Below, piece by piece: positions 22,012 through 33,353 of a stretch of 64,000 nt of DNA (position 1 is its first letter; each line of letters starts with the position of its first letter). The DNA lies in NCBI GenBank assembly GCA_964059195.1, contig CAXKWD010000002.1:148011042-148075041 (forward strand), in the 5' to 3' direction. Source of the DNA: Ectobius pallidus (taxonomy: Eukaryota; Arthropoda; Insecta; Blattodea; Ectobiidae). The position numbers and the translations under genes are program-made. The notes under the pieces are model-generated. The model was not told where the DNA came from and made no database searches. It saw nothing but the letters and a program-made list of their open reading frames with translations.

Positions 22012-22320
22012 TCAATTGAATAATCCGCCATTACTATCAACAATCCGCTGTGTTATCCAAACCCAAGCTGATCGCACTTTCATACATGATGATAGTCTGT
22101 GACGTAGTGTATCAATGTTACCACAAGCTGAACATAGAGGAGAACCTGTCATTCCATGTGTAAACGTTTTTGCTTCCGTCGGTATTGCTTCGTTGACAAA
22201 GACATACGCCGTCGATTTCCAGGCTGTAGGGATATGTGGGATCCCGAAGGCCCACCAAATGACTTTCCATTTGAAAACCGGGTATTTGATCATAATGTGA
22301 GGAATAAAATTATCTTGTTG
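22012..22320 (-). pseudogene. Zinc-knuckle C-terminal fragment of another non-LTR ORF2
   Basis: Reads IPHIPTAWKSTAYVFVNEAI, then CSACGNIDTLRHRLSSC and RSAWVWI. This is the reverse-transcriptase-associated Cys/His domain (CX2C...HX4C) found at the end of some non-LTR ORF2 proteins. It is distinct in sequence from the fragment at 20745. Truncated at its 5' side by the mariner-like terminus at about 22321. Confidence 0.6.
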
Positions 22321-22727
22321 TATACAGAGTGTTTCAGAAAAATGTATACACACTTTGAACTGTTATAGAAAATTTATTTCCTGTTCTACAGGGTTCAATT
22401 TCTGGGAGAAAGTAATGTTATATTTCTTCAACAGATTGCAGCAGAATAGATTCAACAATCGTCCAACAAACGTGCCACAATCATCCAACAATGAAAAGTA
22501 CCAAACAATGCTTGCTCATTCCATATTCCCTGCCATTCGTGCATTATACGGTTTTATTACCAACAAGATGGCGCTTCGCCACACTGTCAAAGGACGTACG
22601 AGCATACCTGAACCGAAATTTTCCAAGGCAGTGGATAGGACGCAGGGAGCCAATCGAATTTCCTGTATGCTCTCGAGACCTAACGCCGCTGGATTTCTTC
22701 TCAAGGGGCACAGAAATCACTAATCCT
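22321..22727 (+). mobile_element. Mariner-like element fragment
   Basis: Starts TATACAGAGTGTTTCAGAAA, the kind of end carried by many insect mariner elements. It contains in frame WIGRREPIEF and SRDLTPLDFFSRGTEI, which match the final catalytic block (PPRSPDLTPLDFFLWG type) of mariner-family transposases. The third catalytic Asp is in LDFF. Most of the transposase is missing. The frame runs without a stop into the downstream non-LTR gag, making a spurious 434-codon ORF. Confidence 0.65.
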
Positions 22728-24129
22728 TGTCAACAAGACAATACACTCCAACAGAACTTAACTTCGAATATAAAAGAAAAATCAAAACATGAAACTAGTA
22801 TGATAATAATTGAGAATGTAATAAATGATCACCCCCAGTCAAACGTTTCACACCGATATTTATTTTCGGATACAGATCCATACATTGTATCCATCAAACA
22901 ACCAGGACAAGCTATTGGAAAAATGCACCCTATGACAATTGGACGATGGCTGTTTGGAGCTAATTATGATGTACATTATATCAATAAAGTATCATACTCT
23001 CAGATAGACGTACACTTCCAGACTCAACACGCAGCAAATGCATTTCTGAATTCTGATTTCGACAAAACACATCAAACCAATTCCTTCATTCCGACATATA
23101 ATTTATTTTCTTCTGGTGTCATCAGGGAAGTTGAATCAAGTATCACTCCTGAAGAGATTAAGATGGACACTATTGTACCTGAAGGATTTCAAATTATAAA
23201 TGTATATAGATTCAATCGACCTGTGACGGATGGGCAAGGAAATACTTCCTCTATACCGACTGAAACTGTAAAACTAACATTTTGGAGTCAATGGCTGCCA
23301 CGTTCAGTCACATTATACCACCAAAAATGTAATGTAGATCCATATATTGAACGCACACAAACATGTATCAACTGCGGAAAATTAAACCATAGGGCGAAAA
23401 ATTGTAGATCGACACCTAAGTGCCTTTACTGTGACAAGGAACCATATCAGGTGGAATGCCCAGTAGAAGACCTGAGATGCATAAATTGCAAAGGCAATCA
23501 TAAAACAATAGACATAGAGAAGTGTCCAACATATAAACTGGAAAAGCAAATAAACGATAAACTGGCATCACTTCCAGTCTCTAGATTTGAAGCGAAGCAG
23601 ATAGCCCTGGGATGCTCATCTTATGCAAAAATGGTGCAACAACAAACAAGCACAATATTCAGCAATTTCAACCAATTTCCACGGCTTGATAACAAAACGA
23701 CCTTAGCAGACAACCCTCAACCACAGCAGGAAAATAAAGATCACATCTCACCAATCACAAATATCCACGACAAGCATCACTCATACACCAACTAAACAAA
23801 AGGAACAAGAGAGCCCTCAATGCTCTGAAATGCACAAGTTCAAGAAAGCATTAATTTATCCCAATGGTCGAGTGCCAGAGCCAACAATTCCTGTAAGTAC
23901 ACAGCAGACTCGACCATCGGGGAATGGGTCAACTTTGACACCGAATGATGAATCATCCTCGACACATCAACCTAAGAGGATTCCGGCAATAGGAAAAACC
24001 TTCAGCTTACAACAACCGATAAGACCTAAAGTTTTAACAACCATCAGTAAGATACTAAGTGAGGCACCAGAACACCTTAGGGGTGATCTTGAGAAAGTCA
24101 AACATCAAATCAAAGAGCTTCTAGAATAA
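22728..24129 (+). pseudogene. ORF1 (gag) of an I/jockey-like non-LTR retrotransposon
   Basis: The nucleic-acid-binding protein that coats the retrotransposon RNA. The main frame runs to 23795 and includes an RNA-binding-like region (YIVSIKQPGQAIGKM, RFNRPVTDGQG) and three Cys knuckles: CINCGKLNHRAKNC, CLYCDKEPYQVEC and CINCKGNHKTIDIEKC. A 1-nt frameshift near 23760 then moves to a second frame, 23760-24129, with a proline/serine-rich tail ending EKVKHQIKELLE. The true N terminus is unclear because the frame is fused to mariner sequence upstream. ORF2 begins about 80 bp downstream. Confidence 0.75.
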
Positions 24130-24210
24130 ATCTGTATTTGTTTCTTTTAAGGGGCTGTAAGACTCGAAGACTACAAATTCAATTTTATCATTAATTCCAC
24201 GTATAATCTT

Positions 24211-24551
24211 ATGTCTGGAATGAAGATACTACAATGGAACGCACAAAGCTTAAAAAAACAAATTGGAAGAACATTTAATTTTAAACCATCAATATAAATT
24301 TGACATCATAGTCATCCTTGAATCTTGGCTCTCTACTACAAAAAACTAAAAATTCCTAACTACATGTCAATCAGAAATGACAGGGATGGAAAAGGAGGAG
24401 GCATTGCCATATTTATTAAAAAAGATATCACAATAACCAATTTCCGTATCATTAACAATTATGCATTTACATTTCAAGCCATAGAAGTAACAATGAGAAA
24501 CATAAAAATCATTGGTATTTATAACACTAGTTCCAACCATATTACAGAATA
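24211..24551 (+). pseudogene. ORF2 endonuclease start of the non-LTR element
   Basis: Begins MKILQWNAQSLKKQI, the usual opening of the apurinic-type endonuclease. Then, across frameshifts, it reads FDIIVILESWL and DGKGGGIAIFIKKDI with IKIIGIYNTSS. It is cut at 24551 by the left LTR of the BEL element. The remainder of the endonuclease and most of the reverse transcriptase do not reappear on the other side at 29982, where the text resumes near the end of the reverse transcriptase. Confidence 0.75.
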
Positions 24552-25040
24552 TGTATAAAAAATGATACACAGGAAGGATACACAAGTGAAGAACAAAGGA
24601 ATCTGGTATTGCTATGGTCACACGTGCAATGATGAGGCGTGATGCTCTTTGTATATATGATATTCTATTCTAAATGTAACACTGAAGATAATATAGATTA
24701 TAGAAACACTGTTGACACTTGATTATATAGAAATACTGAATATATTGATATATATTGTTCACTTTAAGAAATTCTGTTTAGGTCACGGTAAACAGCCGGG
24801 AAACCGAAGTTTGCAGTCTACGCGTTCGATCTCGGTAGGCTTTCAACACAAACTGAATCTTCAGCCCACACTTGCAGGTCCTTCTAGACGCTTGACTTCC
24901 TGCCGAAGTCATATGAGTCACTGGTGCAAACATGATTTAATATTGTGCAATCTTGAGCAAGAGCTACAAGAGCTAAACTATTAAACACTGAATATTGACA
25001 CAATTATTAATTCAATATAAAATGAATACTAGCTTTAACA
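24552..25040 (-). repeat. BEL/Pao 3' LTR
   Basis: 489 bp, nearly identical to 29492-29981. On the element strand it starts TGTTAAAGCTAG and ends TTTTATACA (TG...CA). The adjacent GGTGGGCGATA just inside is a fair polypurine tract, fixing this as the 3' LTR of a minus-strand element. Confidence 0.92.
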
Positions 25041-25074
25041 TATCGCCCACCAAAAATCAACTGTTTTTTCCAAA

Positions 25075-26195
25075 TTAACTTATAGGTAGTTTGCATAATT
25101 TGGTGGTAGGTCTTTTGTAAATGTTAGTTCGTACTCGTACATTAACCACACGAACCAGTTTGTCCTTTCCGGGGAACACATTTTGAATAACACCTAACTT
25201 CCAGTGTAGAGGTGCCACGTTGTCTTCTTTAACGATGACCACATCGCCAGGAGATAAGTTGGGTGATGCATGAGTCCACTTGTGTCTCTGCTGCAAGGTG
25301 TGCAGATAGTCCTGGGATCACGCCTTCCAAATGCACTGCAACTGCTTTTGGATTGATTTCCACCTGATGAGTTTAGTATCAGGTGTATCAACAAGGTTAG
25401 GTTCTGGAATACTGGTTAATGGTTCAGATATCAGGAAATGACCTGGAGTGAGGAATGAATATTGAGAAGGTGAGTCTGACAATATACATATAGGATGAGA
25501 GTTCATACATGCCTCAATTTGTGTAATGAGAGTTATTAGTTCTAAGGTAGTAACTATATGTGTTCCCATAACACGCCTGAGGTGAAATTTCATGCTCTTG
25601 ACACCACTCTCCCATAATCCTCCAAAATGAGCTGATCTGGCTGGTATAAAATGCCATTTGCAATTAAAACAAGATAGTTGATCTTGCATTTCTCTATTGT
25701 GTATGTCTGACTTCAGAAATTCTTGAATTTCCTTAATTTCCCTGGCTGCTCTGACCAAGTTTGTTCCGTTGTCTGACCAAATCTGTGATGATTGGCCACT
25801 TCTAGCTGCAAATCTTCTTATTGCTGCCATAAGTGATGCAGTACTTAGATCTGCTACAATTTTCAAGTGCACTGCTTTTGTTGCAAAGCACACAAAAATT
25901 GTAATATAATTCTTGATAACTGACTTGCTACGTGGAGCTCCTTGTCTAACATTTATAGGCCCTGCTAGGTCTATACCAGCATTTCTAAATGCACGTGTGG
26001 GTGTCACTCTTTCTGTGGGAAGAGAACCCATTAGTTACTGTGTAGCTGCTGCATTTAGTTTGAAGCATGTAACACATTTATGTAAGATTGATTTTACTAT
26101 CCTCTTTATGGATGGTATCCAATATTTTGTTCGGATAGATGATATCAGTTGTTGTGTTCCTGCATGAAGTAATCTTCGATGCTCAGCTTCAATTA
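25075..26195 (-). pseudogene. BEL/Pao integrase
   Basis: Reads from an HHCC zinc domain (HAGTQQLISSI ... CVTCFKL, about 26190-26045) through a DDE core to the C-terminal BEL domain. Core residues are visible: GIDLAGP (D), IWSDNGTNLV (D) and HFGGLWESGVKSM (E). The C terminus has GDVVIVKEDNVAPLHWKLG and KLVRVVNVR, typical of the BEL integrase tail. A stop lies before MGSLPTERV (about 26035) and another at about 25315 after QCIWKA. All catalytic residues are retained. Confidence 0.85.
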
Positions 26196-26199
26196 TCAA

Positions 26200-26690
26200 T
26201 TGAAATAGTTTATGTTTTTATGGTAATATCAATTGATTTTTTGCTATTTTTTATTCTTGGATACAACCTCCAACACGTAGAAATCGTTTGTTGTCCAGGA
26301 ACACATTCAATGATTTTAATTGACTCTTGTTGTCAACAGATTGTTTATTTCTTAAATCATTGATTTCTGGAAGAAATTGCGAAGATTGTACCATTTGAAT
26401 GCATAGTTTCAATGCTTCATCAGTTTCTTCAGTTGTAAGAGAACTGATGCGTTTTCCTTTGCGATGTTTATAATTGTAGAAAAATCTCTTGCAATATGCA
26501 ATTACTCTAACAAGTCTGGATAGTGTAGAAAATCTATCTATGATATCTTCATTTTTCTTCACTTGCACTGTCAGACAGTTTCTTCTTTCTACTTCTTGCT
26601 GTTTAGTAGAAGTTATTTTCGTTATATCATATTCTGTTTCTTCTACTGAAAGACGTTTAGGTTCTGTGGATTCTATCTCCCAGAATGATT
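26200..26690 (-). pseudogene. BEL/Pao pol segment between RNase H and integrase
   Basis: Reads RFSTLSRLVRVIAYCKRFF and later LNVFLDNKRFLRVGGCIQE, the linker segment always found just upstream of the integrase zinc domain in BEL/Pao polyproteins. Its position directly next to the protease end shows that roughly 500-600 residues of reverse transcriptase and RNase H have been deleted. Confidence 0.75.
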
Positions 26691-28590
26691 AAATTGTTGC
26701 TCCAATGTAGGTTGAGCTACTGTAAGAAACGTATGATGTACCTTCTGTTGTTGTGCTTGGAAAGGTAATTTTCCAGCCAATATCCAATCTAACTTTGTTT
26801 TCTGTAGGACTGGATAGTTTCCTGGTCTCACCATTCTGTTTGTTTCTAAGATTTCGTAGGAATGTTTCTGCTCCCAGAAGAATATTAATTTTCCCAGGTG
26901 TGTGAAACGTTGTATCAACCAACTCAATGTCTGTTGGTAGATTTAATTCCTTGTGGTCGAACTTCACAACAGGCATGTTGCTAGTTATCTTTGGTAAAAC
27001 AAAACATTCAATATTCTTCTTCCAGTTATGAAATCTGGATCCAATTGTCAAATTCACAACTGAACTGGATTGCGTTGTTACTTCATTTATTCCTTGAAGT
27101 GGAACATGTCTTTTTTTCTTCTTCAAATGAAGACGTTGTACTAATTCTTCTGACAAGAAATTAAGTTCACTGCCACCGTCGAGCATTCCACGACATAATA
27201 CTATATTGCCTGAAGAATCTATCACATTAATTTGCACTGTTGCTAGTAGCATTTGTGACTGTCTTATCTGTTTGAAAGCACAGTATGCATTTCCATTTTC
27301 TTCTCTAGAAATCTCTTCATCTGACTCAAGATTGTTTGAAGAATGTGATCTATTATTACTTGAGTGCTGATTCTGCTGACCGTTGTCATTTTTTGTAAAA
27401 TGAAGCAATGTACGATGCGTAGACCGATGACAAATCTTGCACTTACCTTGAGTCCACTTATGATTTGTTGCATATTGTTTTAAACACTTAAAACACAGTT
27501 TCTTTTGTTTAACACAGTTAAATCTTTCATTCACTGAAAAATTATTAAACTTGGTACATTGATAAATTAAATGATCACTATTACACAGTTTACAGCTTTC
27601 TCTTACTGTAACAAAAGATTGAGAATGTTTCTCATGCTTATTGAAAACCTTAGGCTTAGCACTTTGATTAAGAATTTCTGCTTTAGCATGCTGGATAATT
27701 TGTTTGTGACTATTTTCACTAACTTCTAAAGCTCTGCATTTATTTTCTAGAAATTCTAATAATTTCTCTAAAGTTGAAAATTCATTATCACTAATAGTAG
27801 CTTCCCAACTTTTTCTAGTCTCAAAACTCAGATTATTTAATATTAGCTGTTGCCAAATTAAATCATGCAATTGTATATCTAACTCTAGTGCTTCAATAGC
27901 ATTGATGTTGCTTCTAACTTGATTCACTATGTCTCTGAATGCTTGAGCTCATAGCTTGTTTATTCTCATTTGGAAGAGACAACAAATTATTTAAATGATT
28001 GTTTGCAATGATACATTTATTGTAGTATCTACTATTCAGAAGTGACCATGCAACTGCGTTATTGGCAAATTATTGATTAATAATTTGGCTTCATCCTTTA
28101 ATGACGAATTTAAATAATGAAGTTTCTGTACATCAGATAGCGTTGCATTATTTATGATGAGAGATTCAAAAGTGTCTCTGAATTTGAGAAAATCAACACA
28201 ATTCCCCGAAAAACTTGGAAGTTGTATCGTAGGTAGTTTAAAATTGCAACTACTTATCATGCTGTGAACTGAATTAACTTCTGATAAAACAGGAGATACT
28301 GCTCTTTGAAGTTCAATTAGTTTTCGTTTGCATTTGGCAGAAATACTATATAATCTATCAGTAAATTCTTCTCGATCTGCAGAATGATCCGCTTCAGTGT
28401 CTTCATCTTCCAGTTCTTCCTGTGCTTTATTGTACTAAGCTTCAATTTCAGGAATCCTATTAAGTCTTTCTTCAATGTCTAATGAATCATGGGTTTCATT
28501 AAAACCTTCAAGAAATGTTTCTATTCTCATTAAAGCTGCTTTTGCACGCCCTCTCTTGCGAATTAAGTTTTCTTTAACTTTGTGATCCAT
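26689..28590 (-). pseudogene. BEL/Pao gag and protease
   Basis: Gag starts at the ATG at 28590 (MDHKVKENLIRKRGRAKAAL). It has FKLPTIQLPSFSG and DTFESLIINNATLSDVQKLHYL, the BEL gag signature. A stop lies near 28435, and a double frameshift at about 28050-27930 interrupts WSLLNSRYYNKC. The zinc-knuckle part CKLCNSDHLIYQC and CFKCLKQYATNH follows. Then comes an aspartic protease with MLDGGSELNFLSEEL in place of the usual DSGS. The last residues before the deletion are KVRLDIGWKI. Confidence 0.82.
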
Positions 28591-29491
28591 ACTGATAATT
28601 AATTAATTCTCTTTGGTATACTACCCAATTAATATCATACAATTGATGAGAGGCACTACACAAATGAGACATGCATGCAGGATTAAGGTAATACTGGTTT
28701 GATCTGACCTGTATTCATGGAATGACAGCCTTGATGATGAAATGTAGAATCCGCCACTGATACTGTCTGTCTGTCTGTCCGTTGATGAGTTGTCACTGCA
28801 CTTTGTCTAGTCACTGACACAAAATGACCGAATGTTTTAGTCACAAAAGCGATTTGGCGCGAGTGTTCCTTACGCCACTGTAGCATTCAGAGTCTTGCAC
28901 AAGTCTGAAGTCGAACTAAGTACTCTTCCCGCAGAAATCCGTGGTACACAAATGTTCTGCTTTTGTATGGGATTACAAAAAGTTATACCTCGTCCACCGT
29001 AGAATACTATGGATTGAACTATCAATGGTTTTATGTTCAATAGTTTTAAGTTATGATTTTAAGAAATAACACAGTCTTCGTTGGAGGAAGCAGCTGCTAG
29101 GTGTGTGCATTCGAACTTCACAAGATGACGTAACACTTTAAGAATTTAAAGGGTGACCAAACTGTTCTTCACAGATCACTTTGCTGCTCATAACATTGGG
29201 TGCTTAGTTCATATCCCCGCACTGGAATGTTCCCACAGTATTAACACAGTTCATACCGAAACATCCAGCACGATAGAGGACCAAAATATGTTTGGGGATA
29301 TTGTATGTCCGGACGGTGGACCAAAATATGAATAGGAAAGGATATCAGGCCCTTGTGAGGACCATCAATATGATTAAGATTGTCCCAACTAGTATGTAAT
29401 TAAATCTGACCTAGGTGGACCATGAAATGTTGGGTTAAGGTACTTCCAGTCTGCGTGGACTAGATTCCCAAGAAGGATATAAATTGTGGAC
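28591..29491 (-). other. BEL/Pao 5' leader
   Basis: About 900 bp between the 5' LTR and the gag ATG without coding content. Directly after the LTR the element strand reads GTCCACAATTTATATCC, the primer-binding position. I could not match it to a tRNA. Confidence 0.6.
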
Positions 29492-29981
29492 TGTATAAAA
29501 GAATGATACACAGGAAGGATACACAAATGAAGAACAAAGAAATCTGGTATTGCTATGGTCACACGTGCAATGATGAGGCGTGATGCTCTTTGTATATATG
29601 ATATTCTATTCTAAATGTAACACTGAAGATAATATAGATTATAGAAACACTGTTGACACTTGATTATATAGAAATACTGAATATATTGATATATATTGTT
29701 CACTTTAACAAATTCTGTTTAGGTCACGGTAAACAGGAGGGAAACCGGAGTTTGCAGTCTACGCGTTCGATCTCGGTAGGCTTTCAACACAAACTGAATC
29801 TTCAGCCCACGCTTGCAGGTCCTTCTAGACGCTTGACTTCCTGCCGAAGTCATATGAGTCACTGGTGCAAACATGATTTAATATTGTGCAATCTTGAGCA
29901 AGAGCTACAAGAACTAAACTATTAAACACTGAATATTGACACAATTATTAATTCAATATAAAATGAATACTAGCTTTAACA
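29492..29981 (-). repeat. BEL/Pao 5' LTR
   Basis: 490 bp, begins TGTTAAAGC and ends TTTTATACA on the minus strand. A 90-codon frame inside it mirrors the one in the other LTR and is not a gene. Confidence 0.92.
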
Positions 29982-31110
29982 ATCTAATGGCAATGAAAAA
30001 ACTCAACAACAAACAAAATACATTCCGATTTATAAATGGGCGATATTGGGGAAACCATCCAAAAGCGCTTTAACTGCTGTACAATAATTTCATAAGATCT
30101 ACTCTAGAATATGGAATTCAGGTTTTGCCCCTTCCAATGAAGAAATGGCATACAAAAATAAGCTCCATCATCTACAACATTGGGAAAAGAATTTTAGGCA
30201 CAGGCGGCAAACCTAACAAAGTACACGTCTTCAAAGAACTTCACTTATAGACTTATCGAGAACGCACGACAGGAGCATGTATCAAGTATATGAAATTTTT
30301 ATTTCTTAATAGCTCCCACCCGTTATACACGAAACTAAAATATTACTGAACTGCGAGAGAATACAAACTTTTCCCGGATTCTCAATAGATTACTCATTGT
30401 CTTCGAAGTCTTCAAATCCTTTTACTGTGACCAACAAATCCAAACTTTCCCGAAATATCCCGTCTATTGTACAGATTATAGTATCCTCATCCTTCCCATT
30501 GATAAAGACTTCACAGCTTTCACAAAAAATGATATTAATTCTAGACAAAAAATTTTGGATTGTATATCAGTTCTTCCACAACAAGAAACGATTATAATTT
30601 TCACTGATGGATCAAACACGGATGTGGGTACGGGTGCTGCATTCTTCAATGACTCCTTTAATGAAAAACAACAATTTAACATCCAGCACAACAGCAGCGT
30701 ATACACTGCAGAAATCATAGCAATCCGTCAGGCGATCATGCGCCTTAGAAACATACAAAGTGCTAATATAATTATTTTCTCCGATTCACAAAGCGCTCTG
30801 GAATCAATAACTCTAAAAAATATACACACTAAGTTCTCATGGCTTGAAGTCAGCATTAAATAATTGATCAAAGGAATCCTTGCTAATAACTCTCTCCGAT
30901 TTGTTTGGATACCAGGTCATCATAATATTAGAGGCAATGAAATTGCTGACCAATTAGCAAAATAGGCTAATGAACTCCATGCTCAGGAAAAATATCCACT
31001 GAATATACATGATTACATCTCATATCGTCTACGCATACATAGACCTACCCCTCCGCAGCAAGATAACCCCTAGTTCCTAAAAGTTCCTGCTTCTCGTTCC
31101 AAAATCTCCA
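29982..31110 (+). pseudogene. Non-LTR ORF2: reverse transcriptase end and RNase H
   Basis: Continues the host element of the BEL and Helitron insertions. First comes the reverse-transcriptase thumb: TFRFINGRYWGNHPKAL and FIRSTLEYGIQVL. Then RNase H: IIIFTDGSNTDVGTG (D), YTAEIIAIRQAI (E), IIFSDSQSALESI (D), VWIPGHHNIRGNEIADQLAK (H and D). All four catalytic positions are present. In-frame stops occur near 30860 and 30964. The frame passes across the Helitron insertion point and resumes at 38220. Confidence 0.85.
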
Positions 31111-31160
31111 TCTAATATATAAAAATCGAATATGTGTGGGTATGTGGATATGTGGGTATG

Positions 31161-32366
31161 TGTTATGTATTGTCCTCTACAACACACAATCCGCTAGGAA
31201 GTTTGGTCGGGTGAAATGATGACACTTGTTAAGTAATTAACATAGTTCTATGGTTTTAATTAAGACGCACATTTACACCAAGCAATGCAATCCGCCATCA
31301 TTGAATGGACTCTCTCTTTAGCTAGTTGGCGGGAGCTTGCTCGTCTTCTCATTGGCTGAGTCACGGCCTTCCTTATACATGAATGCCTACTCAGCGCACA
31401 TACAAAATAAAGGGTGCGGCAGAGGAAACGGACGTTTTTCAAGTAACCATAACTCAGAAGATTTTCAAGTTAAACAAAATTTAATTACACAGAAATGAAG
31501 CTTGTATAATGCAGTTTCTGTTGACTATTTCAAAATTACCTCCGAAAAATAAATACCGTCAATTGACGCAACAATGGAATAATCTAACATGCAATCTCAT
31601 TAATAATAACCTTGAAAGTCCGGGTGGCGCCGTGTCATCATGTCTAAAATCGACGTTTCGGCCCTCATGTTGTGGCCTTCTTCTGGGTATACCCAGTAAC
31701 AGTGTGGTGTGGTGTGGTGTTGCTAAATTTGGAATCATCGGTCCTTATTTTTTTTGAAGAGGACAATACCACATTGACATTGACTTCAGCATGCTACATT
31801 GAAATGCTCAACTGGTTCCTGCTTCAGGAACTACACAGCCGAAGACTAAACACGCAGCAAATTTGTTTCCAACAAGATGGTGGCACACCGCATACTGCGA
31901 GAGCATCAAATGCAAATGGTTCGCGACATGTTTCCTCAACATGTGGTCTCCCGTTTTGGCGACATTGACCTCGCTCCCCTGAATTGTCCATAGGTGACTA
32001 TTTTTTTGTGGGGTTACCTCTCAAAGGTTTACATAAACAAACCCCGTAACATCCAAGAACTAAAAGAGTTAATTCGTGTAGAAAGCACTAATGTGGAGGA
32101 AGAAATGTTGAGAAGAGCAATGCAGAATTTCGAAGTGAGGTTACGAGAGTGTACACAGAAAGGTCGTCACTTGACAGACGTTATTTTTCGGAGGTAATTC
32201 TGAAATAGTCAACAGAAACTGCATTATACAAGCTTCATTTCTGTGTAATTAAATTTTGTTTAACTTCAAAATCTTCTGAGTTATGGTTATTTGAAAAACG
32301 TCCGTTTCCTCTGCCGCACCTTGTATAACACTACATATATAATGCAATTCACATACATACATAACA
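31161..32366 (-). repeat. Ty3/Gypsy 3' LTR, split by a mariner-like insertion
   Basis: Starts TGTTATGTATTG at 31161 and ends ACATAACA at 32366. Without the 914-bp insertion and its TA duplicate it matches the 290-bp LTR at 36939-37228. The internal neighbour on the element strand is TTGGTAGGGAGG, a polypurine tract. Confidence 0.93.
31410..32323 (+). mobile_element. Mariner-like element, internally deleted, in the Gypsy LTR
   Basis: Ends are inverted repeats of about 135 bp starting AAGG(G)TGCGGCAGAGGAA. The duplicated target is TA (31408-31409 and 32324-32325), proved by the intact LTR at 37190 with a single TA. Inside is the C-terminal half of a DDE transposase: GIIGPYFFEEDN, QICFQQDGGTPHTAR (second Asp), RSPELSIGDYFF (third acidic residue), INKPRNIQELKELI and CTQKGRHLTDVIFRR, with one frameshift. 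The N-terminal half is gone; 31552-31700 holds unrelated sequence. Confidence 0.9.
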
Positions 32367-32528
32367 CCTCCCTACCAAAATTGGAACAATTTGAAAACAT
32401 ACATTTAAATATTATTTCCAAACTGAAACAATAATACCATTAGGTAAAAAGGTATTACAAATTAAGCCTCTCAACTTGTTTCCTCATTCTGTGTGAGCGT
32501 CTGATAACCATAGACGAAGGATCCTTAT

Positions 32529-33350
32529 TTACAGAATAGGTTCAATCAGACTGCAAGGATTTATGTCAGATGTTTTACTTTCAGCATGGAGAGGTGTTCG
32601 AGGTGAGTTTACAGAAGCGGAAGGGCTACTAACTGATTCAACCGCTACCTGACTCTGATTGGTTACTGGTTCAATTACTAGCCAATCCCTTAACTCACTT
32701 CGACAGTCAACATCTAACTCTCCCTTATCCTTTACTTCACTCATGTCTGTGGCAATTATTTGGTCTATATGCCTTTTCCACACTACACCAAGATTTACTT
32801 GTACTAAGTACATCACCTTACTAATCTGTTTCATCACAACACCTTCAATCCACTTATTCCTTGAACGATAACCTTTACTAAAACTGGTTGATTTACATAC
32901 AAATATCTAGTTGGATTACCATTAAAGTAGGATTTTTGTTTCTCTTGTCTCTGCGAAACACTGTTACACAGATTAGGTCTCAACAGATCAAATCTGGTTC
33001 TTAAATTTCTGCCAAACATTAATTTAGCAGGTGTTTCATTAGTGGTTGAATGTACAGAGTTACGGTAGTCAAACAAAATTCTACTTAGAGCTAGTGATAC
33101 ATTCACTCCTTTTCTTAATACATTTTGTAACTTGTACTTAACATACTTAACTACACTCTCCGCTTGACCATTTGATTGTGGATGATATGGTGCAGATGTC
33201 TTGTGCTCTACTCCATTTTTCTTTAGGAACTCTTGAAACTCAGCCGAATTAAATGACGGTCCATTATCACTGACTACTAAAAGTGGTAAGCCAAATCGTG
33301 CAAATAATGACCTCACAGCCAGATGGGCTGCGGTTGAGGCTGTTTCAAAA
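32529..33350 (-). pseudogene. Ty3/Gypsy integrase core and C terminus
   Basis: Starts at WLEVFETASTAAHLAVRSLF, then VVSDNGPSFNSAEF (second Asp) and YHPQSNGQAESVVKYVK (Glu). An LFDYRNSVHSTTNETPAKL stretch and a C-terminal segment with QISKVMYLVQVNLGVVWKRH follow. A small deletion with frameshift at about 33350 separates it from the upstream part ending GRMYLIV, removing the few residues between. Another frame change occurs near 32835. Confidence 0.88.
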
Positions 33351-33353
33351 ACC

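Larger units (their letters stand above)
24552..29981 (-). mobile_element. BEL/Pao LTR retrotransposon, internally deleted
   Basis: 5.4-kb element on the minus strand: 5' LTR 29492-29981, leader, gag, protease, integrase, 3' LTR. The reverse transcriptase and RNase H that normally lie between protease and integrase are missing; the junction is at about 26690. The flanks (GAATA before 24552, TCTAA after 29981) are not a 5-bp target duplication. LTRs differ at only about ten positions, so the insertion is fairly recent compared with its host element. Confidence 0.88.

Noticed and set aside
22491..23795. Single 434-residue host gene
   Set aside because: N-terminal quarter is mariner transposase, the rest is non-LTR gag; a chance fusion.
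24712..24984. 90-codon ORF repeated at 29653-29925
   Set aside because: Lies inside the two BEL LTRs; repetition is LTR identity.
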